From Candidatus Nitrosopumilus sp. (GTDB taxonomy: Archaea; Thermoproteota; Nitrososphaeria; Nitrososphaerales; Nitrosopumilaceae): a DNA stretch of 8,276 bases. Positions 5,124-8,276 of the stretch are shown here, piece by piece (positions within the stretch are counted from its first letter, which is position 1; each line of letters begins with the position of its first letter). The position numbers were made by a program, and so were the translations under genes. The stretch lies in contig JAEMQG010000102.1 of NCBI GenBank assembly GCA_022758935.1, positions 1 through 8,276 of the forward strand, given 5' to 3'. Under the pieces are notes generated by a model, which saw only the letters and a list, made by a program, of their open reading frames with translations, was not told where the DNA came from and searched no databases.

Positions 5124-5375
5124 ATGACTGATTACTCTATGAATGAAAAAATGATCCTTGTGCAATACGCAATTAAAAAATATGAAAATGAAGAAACTAT
5201 AATTGAAAAATTAAAGATAATTTTATCAGAAAAAGATATTCAAAGAAATCTTGACACATTAATTGGAACCCAAAGAGTACGAAGAATAGGACCTGAAATA
5301 CTTCAAAACAATGAAAGTCATACTGAAATTCCTGATTTACCAGATAATCTAAAGCTAATAGTTGAACAACTTTAG
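5124..5375 (+). CDS. Hypothetical 83-residue protein
   Basis: I do not recognise the family. The sequence is mostly predicted helix: MILVQYAIKKYENEETIIEK, then LKIILSEKDIQRNLDTLIGT, then a basic patch QRVRRIG (50-56), and a C-terminal leucine-rich helix LPDNLKLIVEQL. The KDIQRNLDTLIGTQRVRRIG stretch could be a helix-turn-helix-like element, but the match is weak. There is no cysteine, signal or membrane segment. The start is uncertain: ATGs occur at 5124, 5139 and 5151, and a TATA-like TATTTTTAAA at 5114-5123 lies too close to 5124 for a leaderless start and would fit 5139 or 5151 better. The longest form is listed. It precedes the metal transporter by 49 bases, but a separate promoter follows, so a joint role is not implied. 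Confidence 0.65.
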   Translation: MTDYSMNEKMILVQYAIKKYENEETIIEKLKIILSEKDIQRNLDTLIGTQRVRRIGPEILQNNESHTEIPDLPDNLKLIVEQL

Positions 5376-5388
5376 ACTTTGGAAATTC

Positions 5389-5395
5389 TTTTTAA
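5389..5395 (+). promoter_or_regulatory. TATA box of the nickel/cobalt transporter gene
   Basis: TTTTTAA, 33 bases (centre) before the TTG start at 5425, predicts transcription start near 5418. GTGAT at 5415-5419, complementary to the archaeal 16S rRNA 3' end (anti-SD of AGGAGGTGAT), sits five bases before the TTG and supports that start codon, though it would lie at the very 5' end of the transcript. Confidence 0.42.
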
Positions 5396-5424
5396 CATGA
5401 TACCAAGAAACCCTGTGATGTAAA

Positions 5425-6174
5425 TTGTTAGAAGAAATCTTTGGTCAAATTGGTGATTTTATTCCTGCAATTCTTGCTGGATTTGGATTAACACTTGGGA
5501 TTCAACATGCTTTTGAAGCAGATCATATAGCTGCAGTAACTACACAGATCACAAATTCTAATACCATTCAGTCAAAAAAACAACTTGTCAAATCCAGTTT
5601 AACAAAATCCTCATTACTTGGTGCATTTTGGGGAGCTGGACACACAACTACTTTGATTCTTGTTTGTTTGTTAGTTTATGGTTTTACATTTACAATACAA
5701 AAAGAAGTTTTTTCTGGATTTGAGTTTTTAGTTGGATTGATGTTGATTTTATTGGCAATTACAAGAATTACAAACAAAAGCATTCTAAAAATTAAACATA
5801 GACATCCTCATTCACATAGAGACGGCTCAATTCATTTTGATGAACACAATCATGATGATAAGAACCACTCACATAATCATAAATCATATCTAATTGGAAT
5901 GATTCATGGCCTTGCCGGAAGTGGAACATTAATCGTTATGACTTCTGGAGTGATTCATAGCCTAACAACAGCTTTGATGTTTATTGGTATATTTGGAATA
6001 GGTTCAGTTATTGGAATGTCCTTAATTGGAGGATTGATAGGTATTCCATTTGGTTTATCAAATAATATCAAAGCTAAAACAATATTGAGGTACTTGACAG
6101 GCTCTTTTAGCTTTGTCTTGGGCATGACAATTTTATATCAAATTGGAATTATAGAAAATTTATTTAGCTTTTAA
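5425..6174 (+). CDS. Nickel/cobalt transporter, NiCoT/UreH-type membrane protein
   Basis: 249 residues. The first membrane helix holds the NiCoT signature HX4DH as QHAFEADHIAAVTT (His28, Asp33, His34). The second holds WGAGHTTT (His73). Both are established metal-path residues in the NiCoT/NicO superfamily. Six hydrophobic segments are visible at about 12-30, 64-88, 95-113, 155-178, 180-212 and 222-246. Between helices 3 and 4 a hydrophilic loop (about 124-153) carries ten histidines in about 30 residues (KHRHPHSHRDG, DEHNHDDKNHSHNHK), a likely metal-sensing or metal-gathering segment. The role is uptake of Ni2+ or Co2+ across the cytoplasmic membrane, for instance for urease or cobalamin; this window does not show which. 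UreH and NicO/RcnA efflux relatives share the motif, so direction is unproven. The start is TTG with a stop three codons upstream; ATG alternatives lie far inside. It is convergent with the gene ending at 6195. Confidence 0.87.
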   Translation: MLEEIFGQIGDFIPAILAGFGLTLGIQHAFEADHIAAVTTQITNSNTIQSKKQLVKSSLTKSSLLGAFWGAGHTTTLILVCLLVYGFTFTIQKEVFSGFEFLVGLMLILLAITRITNKSILKIKHRHPHSHRDGSIHFDEHNHDDKNHSHNHKSYLIGMIHGLAGSGTLIVMTSGVIHSLTTALMFIGIFGIGSVIGMSLIGGLIGIPFGLSNNIKAKTILRYLTGSFSFVLGMTILYQIGIIENLFSF

Positions 6175-6194
6175 AAAAATATGAATATGGGTTA
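6172..6194 (-). terminator. Oligo-T terminator between convergent genes
   Basis: The minus strand after the stop at 6195 reaches a run of seven T (6179-6173), the oligo-T type of archaeal terminator without a needed hairpin. The 20-base gap between the convergent stops leaves room for little else. Confidence 0.45.
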
Positions 6195-6740
6195 TTACTC
6201 TACCCATACTTTCTTGGTGCCTTTTTGTGTGGTACCCCAATGACCGTTTGCATGATCTTTTATTTTGTGCATCGAAAATATGATGCTAGGTATTAACGGT
6301 CTACCTGCAGTTTGAATGGCTTCAATTCCTAATCCTTCTTTTGTCTTTTCAACTGCCATCATCACATTGATAACATCGCCAGCATTGAAGTTCATCATAG
6401 TTTGATTAACTACGACGTTTTTGGCCTGATTGCTACTAAGAACAGTACGTACGTTGGAATTTGCAATATCTTGATCATTCTTTCGTAGCCAAAAGTCAAC
6501 GTATCTAGACTCGTTGCCAGTTGTTCGCCCTATTTGAGGGGCAGCTATTACCACATAGGTGCCTGGCTCTATAACTTTAATGTCACCAGGACTGTCTGCA
6601 GAATGTTCTATTCCCGATATTGCATCATTTTGATTCATTGTCACTTTTACAGGTTCTGTCGTATCAGGTCTTTGGTCTTGGGTGCTAATTATTTGCGCAA
6701 ATTCTATAGTCATTATTAGTAATATACCATAGTTGCACAT
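6195..6740 (-). CDS. Hypothetical protein with possible C1q/TNF-like jelly-roll domain
   Basis: 181 residues. Residues about 38-160 read as alternating beta strands with the outline of a C1q/TNF-like jelly roll: IEPGTYVVIAAPQI, YVDFWLRKNDQDIANSNVRT, FNAGDVINVMMAV and the closing RPLIPSIIFSMHKI. The WLRKN..DI..S strand, the F.AGD.I.V strand and the IPSI....KI end are what I recognise from such domains in phage tail, spore and environmental microbial proteins. These domains usually form trimers and bind ligands or surfaces. The N-terminus has no clear secretion signal (MCNYGILLIMTIEFAQII is only weakly hydrophobic). The C-terminus (161-181) is polar and lysine-rich. The start at ATG 6740 is supported by ATATTATA at 6761-6768, 25 bases upstream; an inner ATG at 6713 (MTIEFAQ) is possible. 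There are no neighbours on the same strand. Domain call moderate, function unknown. Confidence 0.7.
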   Translation of the reverse strand: MCNYGILLIMTIEFAQIISTQDQRPDTTEPVKVTMNQNDAISGIEHSADSPGDIKVIEPGTYVVIAAPQIGRTTGNESRYVDFWLRKNDQDIANSNVRTVLSSNQAKNVVVNQTMMNFNAGDVINVMMAVEKTKEGLGIEAIQTAGRPLIPSIIFSMHKIKDHANGHWGTTQKGTKKVWVE

Positions 6741-6760
6741 ATGGTCTAGTTAGCTGCAAT

Positions 6761-6770
6761 TATAATATTT
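6761..6770 (-). promoter_or_regulatory. TATA box of the jelly-roll gene
   Basis: On the minus strand AAATATTATA is centred about 25 bases before ATG 6740, the leaderless spacing, which favours the outer start over the inner ATG at 6713. A second promoter, for the plus-strand gene at 6898, probably shares this gap: CATATTTTTATC at 6796-6807. Confidence 0.5.
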
Positions 6771-6897
6771 TAGTTGGATTGTAAACTGATCATATCATAT
6801 TTTTATCAGGTATTAACTTAAGGATTTAGGAAAAATTAAGGATCTTCAATTAATTCCAACAGATTCTGACACAATAATCATTGCTACAAAGGTGATT

Positions 6898-6999
6898 ATG
6901 GAACATTTTGGTCTTGCTAGATGCAGCATGTGTGGATTTGTAACTTACCATGAAGACCTTGTAGATCATGAACGTGCGCATGGAATTCAGTTAATGTAA
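6898..6999 (+). CDS. Mini C2H2 zinc-finger protein (33 residues, start uncertain)
   Basis: From ATG 6898 the product begins MEHFGLARCSMCGFVTYHED and ends LVDHERAHGIQLM. Cys9, Cys12, His24 and His28 form CX2C-X11-HX3H, one residue shorter than the classic C2H2 spacing. Small single-finger proteins of this sort occur in archaea and are presumed to bind DNA or protein; no target can be inferred. The frame stays open upstream to TAA 6814-6816 and reads plausibly there (KDLQLIPTDSDTIIIATKVI), but it has no ATG, GTG or TTG except GTG 6892. The TATA-like CATATTTTTATC (6796-6807) would start transcription near 6829, about 70 bases before the ATG. So either the leader is unusually long, the real start is a non-standard codon (for example ATT 6835), or the 5' end is damaged. 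Confidence 0.62.
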   Translation: MEHFGLARCSMCGFVTYHEDLVDHERAHGIQLM

Positions 7000-7198
7000 T
7001 TAATCATAATTCTATCTAACAGATATCTGGATAATCCTAGTATAGATTATGTGCATTAATTTCAATATAGAATTAGATTTAGACAATATTTGGTTCAAAT
7101 TTGTTTAGGTACATATAGCGTGGAGAATATAGTTAGGGTTGAAGATTTTGCACTATTTCAGTCTAAGAATACGAAGTGTCAATGAATCCATAAAATAC

Positions 7199-7219
7199 TA
7201 AAAAAAAGAGTGGAAAAAG
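7199..7219 (-). terminator. Oligo-T terminator downstream of the remnant at 7220
   Basis: Directly after the stop, the minus strand reads CTTTTTCCACTCTTTTTTTT, with five and then eight consecutive T (7207-7200). This matches oligo-T termination in archaea. Its presence suggests that transcription through the radical SAM gene and the fragment ends here. The rest of the gap 7000-7198 holds only very short frames and no feature I can support. Confidence 0.55.
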
Positions 7220-7414
7220 TTAAGACTGAGATTTTGCCCAGCCACGTTCAATCAATTTTTGTTTGGTTTCTGGGGTTACACATGCTGGAGAGCCATCATA
7301 TTTAGTGATGAAAATTAATGATTCTTTACATTGAATTTCATTATCTAAGATACCAATTTTGAATTGTTTTAGTGGTGATAAAGAATCAAGTTCTTGTATA
7401 GTTTTTTTAAAATC
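7220..7414 (-). pseudogene. Start-less fragment: thaumarchaeal C-terminal domain (SPLKQF...ERGWA type)
   Basis: The minus-strand frame ending at TAA 7222-7220 encodes DFKKTIQELDSLSPLKQFKI, then GILDNEIQCKESLIFITKYD, then GSPACVTPETKQKLIERGWA and KSQS. I recognise this layout (SPLKQF, a Cys in xQCKE, a SPACVTPET segment, LIERGWA) as a small domain that recurs at the C-terminus of thaumarchaeal proteins, often exported ones; its two cysteines probably pair. The frame is open only back to a TGA at 7456-7454, inside the radical SAM gene, and has no ATG, GTG or TTG before the domain. It is therefore either the remnant of a lost larger gene or read through from the radical SAM gene, which lies exactly one base out of phase at TTT TAA (7412-7407). 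Remnant is the simpler reading, since a radical SAM enzyme is cytoplasmic. Confidence 0.6.
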
Positions 7415-8276
7415 CTCGTAGTCCCTCAGGACGCATAATTTCTGGATGCTGTTTCATCCATTCTATTTTATCTAACATTTCTTGTTTGTCTTGTGGAAAT
7501 GTGCCCTTGATTGTATATGCGTTTGATCCATGATTTGCCCTGAAGATTATCTCTTCTTTGGTTTCTATCTGGCTGATTAAATCATACAACTCTTTTAGAG
7601 ATTCATCATCATTAATTTGAATAAATGGTTCACCAAATTTTTCCAAAAATTCTTGTTTGATTCCGTTTTCTAAATAGAGAGTTAGTGCTCCTACATAATT
7701 AGGAGAACAAGCACTAATTACTTCTGCAGTTCCTCTAATGTGTTCTTTAGAATAAGTTCTTCCACCTAATCCCAAAATTATCATACAAGACATAATGTAG
7801 CCTGCATCTTTTGCCTTGTTGACTGATTTGGTAATTGTTTTTGAAATTGCTCCTTTTGTTACTTTTTTTAAAACAATATCTGAACCACTTTCAATTCCCA
7901 AGTAAAGCATGTCCAATCCCGCATTATGCATTTTCTTTAATTCATCTGTAGTTTTCTTTAAAATATTCATAGGCATTGCATAACAAGAAATTCTTTCAAG
8001 GCTTGGAAACTTTTCATATAGATATTTTACAATTTTAACAATATATTCTGCATCAAGATTTAATGCGTCACCATCTGCCAAAAAGATTTTTCTCGTATCA
8101 GGTAATTGTTTTGCCATTAGATCAATTTCTAATTTTACTTCATCCCATGGTTTCTCTGAATACTGTTTTGATCTATACATGTCACAAAAAGAACATTCGT
8201 TAAAGGAACAACCCAATGTAACTTGAAAAATTAATGATCTTGCCTCTGAAGGAGGTCTGTACAATGGACCATCATA
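7407..8276 (-). CDS. Radical SAM protein, 5' end outside the window
   Basis: At least 289 residues. The frame is open to the right edge: the codons before TTG 8264 read YDGP, continuing smoothly into LYRPPSEARSLIFQVTLGCS, so the TTG is probably internal and the true start lies beyond 8276. The iron-sulfur motif is CSFNECSFC (CX4CX2C) followed by DMY, the type seen in COG1032/HemN-like radical SAM proteins, where three Cys bind a [4Fe-4S] cluster and S-adenosylmethionine binds the fourth iron. Further marks are IFLADGDAL (a beta strand with the usual acidic turn), LYLGIESGSD (SAM-contacting strand) and a GLGGRT loop. The C-terminal third is mixed alpha/beta and ends MRPEGLRGF. There is no B12-binding or TRAM domain in the visible part. 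The substrate is unknown. A domain fragment follows directly in the +1 frame. Confidence 0.88.
   Translation of the reverse strand, partial: YDGPLYRPPSEARSLIFQVTLGCSFNECSFCDMYRSKQYSEKPWDEVKLEIDLMAKQLPDTRKIFLADGDALNLDAEYIVKIVKYLYEKFPSLERISCYAMPMNILKKTTDELKKMHNAGLDMLYLGIESGSDIVLKKVTKGAISKTITKSVNKAKDAGYIMSCMIILGLGGRTYSKEHIRGTAEVISACSPNYVGALTLYLENGIKQEFLEKFGEPFIQINDDESLKELYDLISQIETKEEIIFRANHGSNAYTIKGTFPQDKQEMLDKIEWMKQHPEIMRPEGLRGF

Noticed and set aside
7049..7105. 18-codon ORF (MCINFNIELDLDNIWFKFV) in the gap before the remnant
   Set aside because: Too short, with no promoter or ribosome binding site that I can support and no recognisable motif.

Overview
The window looks like chromosomal DNA from an ammonia-oxidising thaumarchaeon (Nitrososphaerota, Nitrosopumilus/Nitrosarchaeum-like). 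This is inferred from several signs: AT-rich sequence, a tRNA gene with no encoded CCA, TATA boxes about 25 bases before start codons (leaderless style), TTG/GTG starts, many very small CxxC or single-membrane-segment proteins, and a C-terminal domain (SPLKQF...SPACV...LIERGWA) that I associate with thaumarchaeal proteins. No database search was possible.

Layout. (1) 1-157, minus: N-terminus of a probable MurG-like glycosyltransferase, cut by the window edge. (2) 237-311, plus: tRNA-Val(UAC) with its own TATA box. (3) 399-1745, plus: two related coiled-coil proteins flanking a two-helix membrane protein, then a 25-residue basic ORF at 1847-1924. (4) 1938-3503, minus: a cysteine-synthase-type PLP enzyme fused to a rhodanese-like domain, preceded by two small overlapping ORFs (3491-3660) that look like one frameshifted gene. 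(5) 3670-3873, plus: a truncated universal stress protein remnant with an in-frame TAA. (6) 3859-4506: a divergent pair, a possible ribbon-helix-helix protein (minus) and a small zinc-ribbon-like protein (plus). (7) 4593-6174, plus: a 49-residue membrane microprotein, a thioredoxin/glutaredoxin-like protein with a frameshifted tail, an unknown 83-residue protein and a NiCoT/UreH-type nickel/cobalt transporter with a histidine-rich loop. (8) 6195-6740, minus: a protein with a possible C1q/TNF-like jelly roll. (9) 6898-6999, plus: a C2H2-like mini zinc finger. (10) 7220-7414, minus: a thaumarchaeal C-terminal domain with no start codon, directly behind a radical SAM gene (7407 to the right edge) whose 5' end lies outside the window.

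There is no long operon. Most genes are single units with their own promoters; the clearest coupling is the ATGA overlap at 872-875. The region is notable for small proteins and for several broken or frameshifted reading frames (3491-3660, 3670-3873, about 5040, 7220-7414). These could be real decay, recoding or assembly indels. I see no CRISPR array, transposase, integrase, rRNA or complete mobile element.
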